From the NCBI GenBank assembly GCA_000434295.1, contig HF994935.1:1-64000 (forward strand): a stretch of DNA of 64,000 nucleotides, in the 5' to 3' direction. The DNA is from Acetobacter sp. CAG:977. GTDB taxonomy: Bacteria; Pseudomonadota; Alphaproteobacteria; CAAGCB01; CAG-977. The notes beneath the pieces were generated by a model. It made no database searches, had not been told where the DNA came from, and saw nothing but the letters and a program-made list of their open reading frames with translations. This document shows, one piece after another, positions 18,101-25,015 of the stretch (its first letter is position 1; each line of letters begins with the position of its first letter). Position numbers and translations under genes: made by a program.

Positions 18101-19490
18101 TGCGGGAAAGAAGAAGGGACGGGATGTTTCGGTTATGGGACGTTTTGATCCTGAGGCCTATGGTCAATACCGCAAAGATTTGGGTGCGGGCGGCGGTGTC
18201 GGTCGCGGGGAACGTTACGATCCCGTGCGCATGGCACAGCTTCAGGCGATGCAGATGTCCAGACGCCGCACGATGACGATGGGTGTTTTGGGGACGGTAA
18301 AATCTCCGCAACAAGTCGAACAGGAACGTCTGGCGCGGCAAAAGAAAAGTACCGGCTGGGAATCGCAAACGGTTCAAAAGACGATATCGTCGTATCGTGT
18401 TGATATGGATCGCATGATTTTGGCGGATAAGGCGATACCTGCGGTTTTGACGCGTTCTTTGGATTCTCGTTTTCCGGAAGTTCCGGCATCGGCGATTGTT
18501 GAGCGGAACATATATTCGGAAAGCGGTCGAAAAATCATTATTCCTGCGGGCAGCCGTTTAATCGGCGAAATAGTTCCGGGCGGAGGCGAAGGCGAAGAAA
18601 ACAATCTTGCGACTAAGATGAATATTTCTTGGAAGCGCTTGATTCGTCCGGACGGAGCGGCATTTTTCTTCCAAGACGAAGCCTCTTCGGGTGATGCGCA
18701 GGGACGCGGCGGTGTTTCGGCATATTTGGATTTGCAGTTAATCAAGCGTTTCGGCATGCCGACATTGTCGACGGTTATTTCTTCGGCGATTTTGTATTTG
18801 TCGGCGTCCAACGATAAGCCGACCCTGTCCAGCGACGGCGAAGTGGCGTTAAGCGAACGTCAGGAAGCGGCTCAGGATGCCAGAACGAACTTTTCAGATC
18901 AGATGGATCAGATGTTCCAAGACGTTTTGGATGACTTAAGCAAACTGATGCCTGCGGTATATGTTCCGTCAGGGACGAGAATTACCGTTTTTGCCAAGAC
19001 GGATTTGTGGTTAAGAAGCGAACAGGATCCGCCGGAATCGACGCTTGAGAAAGGCGATACTTTGATTGATAATAACCCGAACGACGATGAAGGCAGCGGC
19101 GGGTTGACGGCAGATTCCGGTGCCGGCGGCACAGGAGCGACCGATGATCCGAATGCTCCGCCTCCTGCGGCATATTCTCCGGATCAGTTGCAACAACAGC
19201 AGCAGGTTTATTACGGTCCGGGCGGGCCCTATATGGCAGGCGGAATGCAGGGAGGACAACAACCCCAGAAAGGCGGAAGCGCCTTGATCGGTCAGCAACC
19301 TGTCGGCGCCTATCCGGCATACGGGGCATATCCTGCACCGGCGTATTATTATCCTCCGGCCGGAGCAGCAGCTCAACAACGCCGTGCAGGGCCGACGGCT
19401 CAACCTGTGCCGTTGCCGCAACCGTCGTCTTCGTCAAACTCGGGAAGTTCGTCGCAGTCTTCCGAAGACCCCGTTCCCGAATTGTTTTAA
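12174..19490 (+). CDS. virB10: Giant VirB10-like T4SS core protein with about 100 repeats
   Basis: This 2438-residue protein starts at 12174 in an ATGA overlap with virB9; an earlier in-frame ATG at 12153 is less likely. Residues 1-19 are cytoplasmic and 20-41 form one membrane helix. About 80-185 is a beta-rich domain with an Ig-like look. About 220-1968 is a continuous array of 17-residue units of the form IGxVxPDGxVVDxxGNx. About 2060-2280 matches the VirB10 domain (IPAVLTRSLDSRFP, IIIPAGSRLIGEIVP, a helical antenna-like stretch, then VPSGTRITVFAKTDLWL). The last 125 residues are Gln/Gly/Pro/Tyr/Ser-rich. VirB10 spans inner and outer membranes. Typical VirB10 has about 380-480 residues; CagY and DotG are expanded relatives. 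Confidence 0.88.
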   Translation: MNEELLSSSDQYLKKSNRMLLIIGIIAFLAFLTGVIVLLGGEEQQKEDAKVTIGNSAESSTNILGGTGDRFNMNMPEEQPTSGIRVVATPEKLVFDQVVLGTEAEGTITLSASSGRVGIVSVEFEDKQPDGFTLENKCKENEILTPDTTCNVVVRWEPKTARTLRSNLSVRWRDESFGIIGKKVIVPVSAMAIDTSLCGVCDEAPEGGGSVLDNLRKKGRVILGPDGKPIGYADENGNVYGLDGKKIGTLREDGTVVDDQGYTIGVAEAQRIALGPNGEVIGTILPDGRVIDANGRLIGYALPDGTIVDENGNVIGSAVTTGVAYDKYGNIIGRVLPDGRVVNDKGELIGYLNPDGTIVDTNGNIIGSVMPQGAVVDASGRTLGIVMPDGSVVDKDGNIIGRVLPNGLVVDRDGNIIGRVIKPGLAIGPGCKLIGHVSTDGTVMSSNRTVGRLTSTMTVVDLSGNPIGGYVQEGPLLDWNGRIIGKVDPEGQPISFKGDALGCLTPDGTVLNDDNEIIAAVLPRGNVVGPRCGLMGRVMPDGSVAGQVEGRILPDKTFLTKDGVIAGALMRNSTAVGPGCKTLGYANLDGDVVTTRGERVGCLTASGDVLNDDMVSVGRIFDTSTVVSMDGRVIGIVNDAGKVINRRSEILGCMDPYKLNVTDKNEPLGALMPKGGVIDREGRTIGSVMPDATVVNAKGAVIGRVAPDKYVTDMGGQIIARVAPYDGVALKAACTPVGRVLIDGRLVDSSFKRTGYVQMNNTVVDMKGNFAGRVAFARSGINAKNEYLGPVDDTGTMYNDKGEKIGCLRPDNLLVTQDNRFMGTPLAEGMAIDETSALKGRGNSVGVAQNVAGTETIGKVAATTYILDDEKKIIGGVLPVAADVFDIENSNLIGRVLPDATALDMRGGYLGKLQLPDGSVVNKDGKVVGRIFVGMRQVIGPNGEILGVLMPDGSVVDASGRVIGKADVNGRVVDLDGNVIGEVIPVGKAILGPDGKVIGYVGPNGELVDADGNPIGLKGAIVPDRFIGRPVYGPDGTLLGYVGEDGLVRDADGNVIGRVLADGSVVDMDGNVIGHVAPADMVGRAVYGPNGELLGYVGEDGLVRDKDGNVIGRVMPDGTVVDMEGNVIGQVEPPADMIGRAVYGPNGELLGYVGKDGLVRDKDGNIIGRVLADGTVVDMNGNVIGQVEPPADMIGRPVYGPNGELLGYVGKDGLVRDKDGNIIGRVRADGTVVDMNGKVIGQVGASKAFVGKPVYGPNGELLGYVGEDGLVRDANGNIIGRVLADGTVVDMNGRIIGKVAGSYAAGGQFVGPDGKMVGYTVSDGLALNFENAVLGSINSEGSVINTDKKEIGRLTPYDAIVDNLNRVIGTGIVNGVPVGRSCKLLGSVASDGTVRAKGGEEVGKISFDRGILDANNNLVGIVASQNGVINAPCKTVGQLGSDGKVTDTKGAALGCITFDGTVTDANGKRVGRLIQKGETVGFDGQAIGNVVANGEVLDDQGRSIGCFSTEGAVVDTKNKLIGVSSAWKNVVNMQGKIVGRVIGGKYIVEPTSGTSVGVQNDAGEMTDKAGKKIGVLVPYGRRVIARDGRIVGSVLPSGRVATDDLKEVGYVTASMRALTDERKFLGRVVPVGEMCKNKDGDVGPVHFDGTIVNENKEVLGRLLADGRALGNDGKELCRITLMDTQDDASAIQAFIGKPVYGPDGKLLGYVGADGFVRDANGNIIGRVMPDGTVVDDGGNIIGQVGAPANMVGRPVYGPDGKLLGYVGEDGLVRDANGNIIGRVMPDGTVVDLNGNEIGKVALPETVRAAIGRDGKFLGLVGADGYLRDKDGNIIGRVLPDGTVVDLNGNVIGSVLEGEAIRDADGNIIGIIMPDGRVMDLNGVEIGRIDADGNIVDADGNLIGTWKGGEFVAHGDTLKPRFVFDKNGKRIGIVLGDGTVVDEDGNIIGVVNEDGEILDADGNVIGFDYDPTRDRSDAGKKKGRDVSVMGRFDPEAYGQYRKDLGAGGGVGRGERYDPVRMAQLQAMQMSRRRTMTMGVLGTVKSPQQVEQERLARQKKSTGWESQTVQKTISSYRVDMDRMILADKAIPAVLTRSLDSRFPEVPASAIVERNIYSESGRKIIIPAGSRLIGEIVPGGGEGEENNLATKMNISWKRLIRPDGAAFFFQDEASSGDAQGRGGVSAYLDLQLIKRFGMPTLSTVISSAILYLSASNDKPTLSSDGEVALSERQEAAQDARTNFSDQMDQMFQDVLDDLSKLMPAVYVPSGTRITVFAKTDLWLRSEQDPPESTLEKGDTLIDNNPNDDEGSGGLTADSGAGGTGATDDPNAPPPAAYSPDQLQQQQQVYYGPGGPYMAGGMQGGQQPQKGGSALIGQQPVGAYPAYGAYPAPAYYYPPAGAAAQQRRAGPTAQPVPLPQPSSSSNSGSSSQSSEDPVPELF
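15244..16080 (+). repeat. Five tandem 168-bp modules in virB10
   Basis: Five 56-residue modules follow one another, each reading approximately IGRPVYGPNGELLGYVG, then DGLVRDKDGNIIGRV, then DGTVVDMNGNVIGQV and a short spacer (EPPADM, or APADM in the first module). The DNA itself is nearly identical over long stretches, for instance around ggaccgaacggagaattg, unlike the diverged units elsewhere. This points to recent duplication or ongoing gene conversion. Confidence 0.9.
17248..17580 (+). repeat. Two more copies of the 168-bp module in virB10
   Basis: Two modules beginning FIGKPVYGPDGKLLGYVG and MVGRPVYGPDGKLLGYVG have the same 56-residue structure as the five at 15244-16080, separated from them by about 1.2 kb of diverged, Cys-containing repeats. 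Recombination between the two blocks would delete or duplicate the intervening part in frame. Confidence 0.88.
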
Positions 19491-19507
19491 CGAAAGGAGT
19501 TAAAACG

Positions 19508-20485
19508 ATGTCAACAAGCGCTTTTAAGGTGTTGGAATCGACGTTAAGATATTTGTCTTATTGGTATGAACAGGACAATGTCGAAGAAATAGCCATTAAC
19601 CGTCCGAACGAAATATGGTTGCGATTGCGCGGGCGGCGGGCATATCCTTGGGCATGCCAGCAGGATAACAACCTGTCGCGTACGTATTTGACGGACATTA
19701 TGCATATTATCGCAAATACGTACGAATTGCCGTTTGATCCGGAACAAGGCTCTCCCGCAGTGTATGCCACTTTGCCGGGAGACCACCGTTTTACGGGAAT
19801 TGCCGGACGAAACGTGATGTATGATAACGAAGATTTGACGGGCGGTATTGCCATGTGCGTCCGTGTTCATTCCGATGACGTGAAGTTCGGATTGGGGGAT
19901 TACGGCTTAAAAGCCGGAGAAAGGCTTCAAAAGCTGAACAAACTTAAAGAAGTCGAAAATCCGGAAGATCCGTATGAACGTTTGATTTTATCCATCAAGC
20001 GCGGCGACCATATTCTGGTCAGCGGTGCAACGGCAACCGGTAAAACGACGTTTTTGAATAACCTTTTGACGATTTTAGATATTCATAAACGGGTTATTAC
20101 GATTGAAGATACCCGAGAATTGTTGGTTCCCCATCCGAATCACGTCCATTTGGTTTTGTCGCGTACGGAACAAACGAACACGATGACGTATCCGAAGCTG
20201 ATTGACTTGGTCGTGCGTTTTACGCCGGATGCGATTATCGGCGGCGAAATATCGACCGCGAATGCGGGGGCGTTGTGGGAATTGATGGGATCAGGGCATG
20301 ATAACTGCTTTGCGACCATTCACGCGGAAAATTCCGAAGCGGCATACAAAGCGTTTACGGATCGTATTTTGCACTGTTACCCGACGATTGACCGAGAAAA
20401 AACAATTGCCGAAATGCATGAAAAACTGCGTGTGGTTCAGATTAACCGTCAGGGCAACATCCGTGCGGTTACGGAAGTGACTTAA
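19508..20485 (+). CDS. virB11: VirB11-like T4SS traffic ATPase
   Basis: This 325-residue cytoplasmic hexameric ATPase powers T4SS assembly or substrate entry. The N-terminal part has the VirB11 pattern VEEIAINRPNEIWLRLRG. The C-terminal ATPase domain shows Walker A SGATATGKTTFLNNLL (about residue 176), an Asp box ITIEDTRELLVPHPN, Walker B DAIIGGEIS and the His box CFATIHAENS. AAAGGAG precedes the ATG, 17 nt after virB10. The invariant Arg of the usual LRMRPD stretch appears here as VVRFTPD. DotB is a more distant relative. It is the last gene of the secretion operon, followed by a terminator. Confidence 0.9.
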   Translation: MSTSAFKVLESTLRYLSYWYEQDNVEEIAINRPNEIWLRLRGRRAYPWACQQDNNLSRTYLTDIMHIIANTYELPFDPEQGSPAVYATLPGDHRFTGIAGRNVMYDNEDLTGGIAMCVRVHSDDVKFGLGDYGLKAGERLQKLNKLKEVENPEDPYERLILSIKRGDHILVSGATATGKTTFLNNLLTILDIHKRVITIEDTRELLVPHPNHVHLVLSRTEQTNTMTYPKLIDLVVRFTPDAIIGGEISTANAGALWELMGSGHDNCFATIHAENSEAAYKAFTDRILHCYPTIDREKTIAEMHEKLRVVQINRQGNIRAVTEVT

Positions 20486-20486
20486 A

Positions 20487-20514
20487 AAAACGGGTGCCGA
20501 AAGGCGCCTGTTTT
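20487..20514 (+). terminator. Rho-independent terminator of the T4SS operon
   Basis: An 11-bp stem (AAACGGGTGCC with GGCGCCTGTTT, two G-T or mismatched steps) closed by a GAAA tetraloop and followed by T residues directly after the virB11 stop. It marks the end of the secretion operon. Confidence 0.85.
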
Positions 20515-20532
20515 ATGTTTGTTTCGGAACGG

Positions 20533-20955
20533 TTACATATTGTTCTGAGAAGGATTTTGTTCTTCGGATTTTTTTTGCTGTTCTTCTATGCGGCGTTTGC
20601 TCTGTTCGTTTAAGCCGCGCGCGATATTCATATTGATATTGATAAGAGTGTCCAAAGCTTCGGGAGAAGGTTTGGCAATAATGGCAAACGTTTGTTTAAA
20701 GATGAACGTTGCGAGATTTGCGATATTTTGTTTGATTTCGACGGGCAAAGGATTTGATTCGTCGCAGACGTCGGTAATAAAGATAGTCCATAATTTACGG
20801 TTTAGATCCAAAGCTTCTTGTAATTCGGCGGATTTTTCGTTCCAATTTTCTTTGATATTGTTCAGGCGGGAAGCCGTTCTGACCAAAGCTCTGGCTTCAA
20901 GCTCGTTTTGCGGTTGTGCGGACGTTTCCGCAGCGGCGTAGGGATTGAGTGTCAT
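20533..20955 (-). CDS. flaF: Flagellar biosynthesis regulator FlaF
   Basis: This 140-residue protein has the FlaF pattern: an N-terminal Asn-Pro-Tyr region, EARALVRTASRLN, then LQEALDLNRKLWTIFITDV and NPLPVEIKQNIANLATFIF. FlaF, with the mRNA-binding FlbT, tunes flagellin synthesis in alphaproteobacteria. The C-terminus is a Gln/Glu/Lys-rich tail longer than usual. AAGGAG lies upstream of the ATG. FlaF normally sits beside flbT and flagellin genes, neither of which is visible here; it converges on the T4SS operon. Confidence 0.88.
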   Translation of the reverse strand: MTLNPYAAAETSAQPQNELEARALVRTASRLNNIKENWNEKSAELQEALDLNRKLWTIFITDVCDESNPLPVEIKQNIANLATFIFKQTFAIIAKPSPEALDTLININMNIARGLNEQSKRRIEEQQKKSEEQNPSQNNM

Positions 20956-21070
20956 GAGAAAAAAGGCTCCTTTAATAAAAACAACGCTATTTTATCCTAA
21001 AGCGTATGAAAAATCAAAAAAGTCTGATAAATTAAATTTTACGGACAACAAGTTAACGATGGGTTGAAAA

Positions 21071-21556
21071 ATGGAAGACACGGAAAAACATGCGGCATGG
21101 GCAGGCGAATTTAATAAAGATACGGTTACATACCGTTTTATAGAGCTTTCCATGACGGTTTTGGAGGCGGCGTTTGAAAGCGACGAAGGATTGTTCGATA
21201 AATACGCCGAATGGATGAATACGGTTTTGCAGGATGATAATCCCGAGGAAAAACAGGAGGAAAAGCAGGAAGAAGCTCCAAGTCCTGTAATGTTGTATGA
21301 ATTTACATCTGAGGATGAATCGACGGTTCGGGTTTATGCGATACCGAAGCCGAAGGAATTTTTTGTATTATTTCGCCGTGCGGATTTTGAAACGTCGGTT
21401 TCGCTGTTGTATGACACGGAACGGATGGATATAGACGTTGCCCGAATAGTTAAATTTTCCGGAAATACGTCAACGGCATTGGCATGGGCGGAAGCTTTTA
21501 AAGCGATGCTGGACGATATGCTGGTCGGACAGATGCAGGGGAACGAAGAAGAATGA
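21071..21556 (+). CDS. Acidic protein of unknown function
   Basis: This 161-residue soluble protein is not recognised. It is strongly acidic, with no signal peptide. A helical N-terminal half is separated by a low-complexity PEEKQEEKQEEAPSP linker (about residues 57-72) from a beta-rich half (MLYEFTSEDESTVRVYAIP, FFVLFRRADFETSVSLLYD) and a last helix. Size and charge resemble a small chaperone or regulator, but that is only a resemblance. Its stop overlaps the start of the binding-protein gene in ATGA, so the two are coupled. It is divergent from flaF. Confidence 0.7.
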   Translation: MEDTEKHAAWAGEFNKDTVTYRFIELSMTVLEAAFESDEGLFDKYAEWMNTVLQDDNPEEKQEEKQEEAPSPVMLYEFTSEDESTVRVYAIPKPKEFFVLFRRADFETSVSLLYDTERMDIDVARIVKFSGNTSTALAWAEAFKAMLDDMLVGQMQGNEEE

Positions 21557-22530
21557 AAAGAATAACGGTATTATGTTTTCTTGCTCTTGTGATGGGGGCG
21601 GTGTTGCCGGCACAGGCGCAGCAAAAGCAAAAATTGCCGTATCCCGTCAAAGTGTGCGGCGGCGCGGAATCAAGCATTGATGCTCCGATGCGCATAGCGG
21701 GTTTTACGGATTATGCGCCGTTTTTATGGATTAAGTATGATCCGAAGGCGAAAAAAAATCAGGAATATTCATATCACGGTTTTATTGCGAAGCCGTTTAT
21801 GGCGGCGATGAAAGATATGGGCATTGTATATGTTCGCGCATTAAATCTTGATAATTATGACGATGCGCTGATGGCGGCGAAGAACGGCAAGCTTGACATA
21901 ATGATGGCCACATATTTTCAGGGCAAGGAAGAGGAGTTCGTTGATTATGTTTATCCCTCGTATTTCGGCAACCATATGGTTGTTGTTTCGCGGGAGGATA
22001 AAAAAGTCGTCGTCAATGATTTTTCGGGGCTCAGCGGTAAAATAGGCGTTTTAAGAGAAGAAGAAGGCGTCGAGCCTCTGATACGCGGATTGCTTCCCAG
22101 CGACACGAAGATCCGTGTTGTCAGAGGCGCGGAAGCGGCTTTTAAAATGCTGATGTCGGGCGAAGCGGATTTCATGATTACCAGCCCGTATGCGGCTGTT
22201 GCCGAAGCGCGCCGCTTTAAGATTTGGAAAGACGTTTACATCGGCGAAAAATCAATGCGTCTGATTCAATTGTTTATCTCGTTTTCCAAACGCTCAAGAT
22301 GCCGCTATTTTAAAAAGACGTTTGCTTACGAGTTTATGAAATATTTTAAAGACCCCGCCGAACGCGAAAAAATGATGCAGGCAGCCATAGACGAATGGGT
22401 TGAACTGCACAAGGACGAACCGCCGTTGCAGTACGAAAAGCCTGGATCGGCTCCGTCGGGAACGTCTCAGCCGTCTGCGGTTTCTGCCGAAACGACTGCA
22501 GCGCCGTCCGCACAGCCGGCTGTACAATAA
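21553..22530 (+). CDS. Periplasmic solute-binding protein, family 3 type
   Basis: This 325-residue protein has a signal peptide (MKRITVLCFLALVMGAVLPA, cleavage near AQA at residue 23). It has the fold pattern of family 3 binding proteins: FTDYAPFLWIKYD, a first-lobe ALNLDNYDDALMAAKNGKLD, the hinge region KIGVLREEEGVEPLIRG and ADFMITSPYAAVAEARRF. The last 35 residues are Ala/Pro/Ser/Thr-rich. No permease or ATPase genes are adjacent, so it may serve an orphan role such as sensing. It ends at a terminator shared with flgL. Confidence 0.8.
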   Translation: MKRITVLCFLALVMGAVLPAQAQQKQKLPYPVKVCGGAESSIDAPMRIAGFTDYAPFLWIKYDPKAKKNQEYSYHGFIAKPFMAAMKDMGIVYVRALNLDNYDDALMAAKNGKLDIMMATYFQGKEEEFVDYVYPSYFGNHMVVVSREDKKVVVNDFSGLSGKIGVLREEEGVEPLIRGLLPSDTKIRVVRGAEAAFKMLMSGEADFMITSPYAAVAEARRFKIWKDVYIGEKSMRLIQLFISFSKRSRCRYFKKTFAYEFMKYFKDPAEREKMMQAAIDEWVELHKDEPPLQYEKPGSAPSGTSQPSAVSAETTAAPSAQPAVQ

Positions 22531-22558
22531 AAAAAGAGCCCGAAAGGGCTCTTTTTTT
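22529..22558. terminator. Bidirectional terminator between the binding-protein gene and flgL
   Basis: AAAAAAGAGCCC and GGGCTCTTTTTT pair around a GAAA loop, with T runs on both strands. It ends the plus-strand binding-protein transcript and the minus-strand flagellar transcript. The flgL stop codon lies inside it. Confidence 0.92.
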
Positions 22559-25004
22559 AAAGGTAATTTAACAAAGACAACTGGTTAACCTGAGAAATAA
22601 CCGCGTATGAAATGTTCAGGTTTTGAATTTCCTGCAGTAACATTGTAACAGCTTCGGTTTTATCGACGGTTTTAATGTCGCTGATATAATTTGTCAGGCT
22701 GTTTTGCAGGCTTGTTTGATTGTCAATCGTGCTTTTGACGGTATCCAGCTTGCTGACGACGGAGTACTGTATTGCCGTGATATCGCCGTTCGGTTCTTTT
22801 GAATTCGGACGGGATTCCAGAGCTTCGTCCAACAAATCCAAAGACTCCATAACGCGGTCATACGCTCTGTTTTCGTCAACCTCGTCCAAAGTGTCGAGCG
22901 GGTTGCGCGTATCAAGCAGATTTCCTTGCGCGATATTTCCCATGGCGCGGAACAGTTTTTCAAATCCCGAAGATTCCGCCGTCACATTTAATTCAATGGA
23001 GGTCGTTTCGTTCAACCTGTGAGTAGAGGAAAGCGAACCGCCCGAATAATATGATTCGGAAGTTACGGATTGTATGCCTGTTGCGGCGAATTGAGCAGAA
23101 TCTCCGTATTTCGGGAAATTTTCGGTTTTGACGGTCAACGTGTTTCCGTCATCCGATACGCCGAGTATGGTGTAATTTCCGTTATAAGAAGGATTGACGT
23201 CGCTTAAATTCAACATGGAGCTGACAGGATAAGTTCTGGCGATGGTTACGCCCGTTCCGTTCGTAATCGTCTGGTCGACATTGACGGGCGTTTCGTCGGA
23301 AAAGGTAACGGTTCTGCCGTCAGAGGAAACGGATTCGATATATTTTGCGCCGTTATTTCCGTCGGCGCCCTGAACGATGATGGTTCCGCCCGGTTTTAAG
23401 TGTGAGAAGGCACCGATGACCGTTGAAGACATTTGATTTTTTGCGGCGCTGAAAGAAATGTTTCCGGTTTTCAGTTCGCTTCCTTTCATGGTATCGGCGA
23501 TAAATCCGTGAATATCGGAATGCGTTTGCAAAGTAACGGTTCCAGCCGTGATGTTTCCGCCCGTTACGGGAGTATCGGACGAAATTTCAAGCGTTCTGCC
23601 GTCGGCGGAAACGTTTTTAACGTAAAGGGTTTGAGTGTTTCCCGCGCCGTCATCCAACGTAATGGTCTGTCCCGGTTTGATTTTTGCAAAAGTATCCGCG
23701 TCTGCGGCGGTAATCGTATTTGCTCCGGCATCAACGGTCAGGTTGTTTGCGCCGGCTTGTATGGTATAAGTTTCAAGAACCGCGCCGACGGGATTTAATG
23801 CGGATATTGTTCCTTCGGTTGTGCTTTGGCGGAAAATGACGTCGTCAAGGGCGATGCCCGTTCCGTCAATGGATTCTTCGACGACGGGGTCTTCAAAGAT
23901 GATTCTGGAGCCGTCAGGAGAAATTTCTCTAATGACTTTTGTTCCGTTATTGTTTGCGGTTCCGGTGATTTCGATTTCGCCGCCCGCCTGCAAGTCAAGA
24001 AAGCTGCCCGGAGCACCGTTCAGAGAATAAACGGTTTCGCCCGTTTCGGGGTCGGTTTCGACACGGAAATCCAAAGAAGAGGAAACGTTAAAACCGTTTA
24101 ATCCCGCGCCTTGCACCGTTCCGTCCGTAACGGGCGTGGCGTCTTCAAAGGTAACGGTGGTTCCGTCGGCGGAAACGGATTTGATGATTTTTTCTCCGTC
24201 ATTTGCGCCCGTTCCCGTCAGGGTAATTTTGCTGCCTGCGGTCAGGTTTGAAAAGCTGCCCATATTGGCGGCCGTCATGGTATTGTCCGCCGCGCTGAAA
24301 GTAATGTCTCCCGTTGCCGTTCCGTTGATTGTGGGACGAATGGTGCCGTTGGCGTTCATTTCAAAAAAGTTTTGGGCGAATTCCAAACCTCCCGTAACGT
24401 CGTCGCCCGTTTTTACGGAAGACAGATCCGCACTGCCGCTGGTCGGGAAAGTAACAAAGTTTCCGTCAAAGACGGCTTGGAATTCTTCCAAAGTCGTGTA
24501 AGGGAAATCGACGGGCGGAGTATTGTTTTCGCCGCCGCCGAAGATATAGACGCCGTCGACTTTCGTATTTAAGAAATAAGCGATTTGGCTCATGGCTTCG
24601 AACGCGGCATTTTGAATGCGTTGAATATTTGCCAATTCCTCTTCGGTCGGCATTTCGGGAGGATCGACGGAATAATCGGGCGTCATGGCTTTTAAGTCTT
24701 CGGAAGAAAAGTCGCGCAATTCGTTTCTGAAATCCAACATCACGGTACGGATGGAATCGATGGCTTCTTCCTGGGCTTCCAGCGTTGTTTGCGTAATTTT
24801 ATTCGTTTCCAAGAATTTCGATACGCCCGAGTACTCGTTTTCCAAAGTTAACAGACGGTAAGTCGTCAATCCGTATTTGTCATAAGAATCGTAACGTTGT
24901 CCCGTTGTCGCCTGATAACTGGCATCATTGACACGGGATTGCGTTGCGCGCATGCGCGTCATGTAAAGGTTATAGGAAGCCGTTGTCGGGACTCTTGTTA
25001 CCAT
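22557..25004 (-). CDS. flgL: Hook-filament junction protein FlgL with expanded middle
   Basis: This 815-residue protein has flagellin-like helical ends: N-terminal MVTRVPTTASYNLYMTRMRA with the ATTGQRYDSYDKYGL region, and a C-terminal coil ending SQVNQLSLLNYL. It forms the outer ring joining hook and filament. FlgL proteins are commonly 300-400 residues. Here residues about 230-645 are an inserted series of repeated beta domains. It is the last gene of the minus-strand flagellar operon, 11 nt after flgK, and its stop lies in a terminator. Alternative: a flagellin. The position after flgK and the ends favour FlgL. Confidence 0.86.
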   Translation of the reverse strand: MVTRVPTTASYNLYMTRMRATQSRVNDASYQATTGQRYDSYDKYGLTTYRLLTLENEYSGVSKFLETNKITQTTLEAQEEAIDSIRTVMLDFRNELRDFSSEDLKAMTPDYSVDPPEMPTEEELANIQRIQNAAFEAMSQIAYFLNTKVDGVYIFGGGENNTPPVDFPYTTLEEFQAVFDGNFVTFPTSGSADLSSVKTGDDVTGGLEFAQNFFEMNANGTIRPTINGTATGDITFSAADNTMTAANMGSFSNLTAGSKITLTGTGANDGEKIIKSVSADGTTVTFEDATPVTDGTVQGAGLNGFNVSSSLDFRVETDPETGETVYSLNGAPGSFLDLQAGGEIEITGTANNNGTKVIREISPDGSRIIFEDPVVEESIDGTGIALDDVIFRQSTTEGTISALNPVGAVLETYTIQAGANNLTVDAGANTITAADADTFAKIKPGQTITLDDGAGNTQTLYVKNVSADGRTLEISSDTPVTGGNITAGTVTLQTHSDIHGFIADTMKGSELKTGNISFSAAKNQMSSTVIGAFSHLKPGGTIIVQGADGNNGAKYIESVSSDGRTVTFSDETPVNVDQTITNGTGVTIARTYPVSSMLNLSDVNPSYNGNYTILGVSDDGNTLTVKTENFPKYGDSAQFAATGIQSVTSESYYSGGSLSSTHRLNETTSIELNVTAESSGFEKLFRAMGNIAQGNLLDTRNPLDTLDEVDENRAYDRVMESLDLLDEALESRPNSKEPNGDITAIQYSVVSKLDTVKSTIDNQTSLQNSLTNYISDIKTVDKTEAVTMLLQEIQNLNISYAVISQVNQLSLLNYL
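23070..24311 (-). repeat. Four to five repeated beta domains inside flgL
   Basis: Units at residues about 232-300, 323-385, 418-490, 514-590 and a partial one at 596-645 share the pattern sF(s)xLxxGxxIxxxGxxxNxGxKxIxxxSxDGxxxxFxDxTPV. The clearest pair contains SFSNLTAGSKITLTG and AFSHLKPGGTIIVQG. They would form surface domains on the junction ring. Confidence 0.82.
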
Positions 25005-25015
25005 TGTTGCCTCCT

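Noticed and set aside
8850..20485. Calling the secretion genes a Dot/Icm (type IVB) system
   Set aside because: The giant repeat VirB10 recalls DotG, but the NPLGFxVxxY motif of both VirB8-like proteins, the VirB9-like two-domain pattern, the VirB11-type N-terminus and the 7-8-9-10-11 gene order fit the VirB type better. Not fully excluded without trees.
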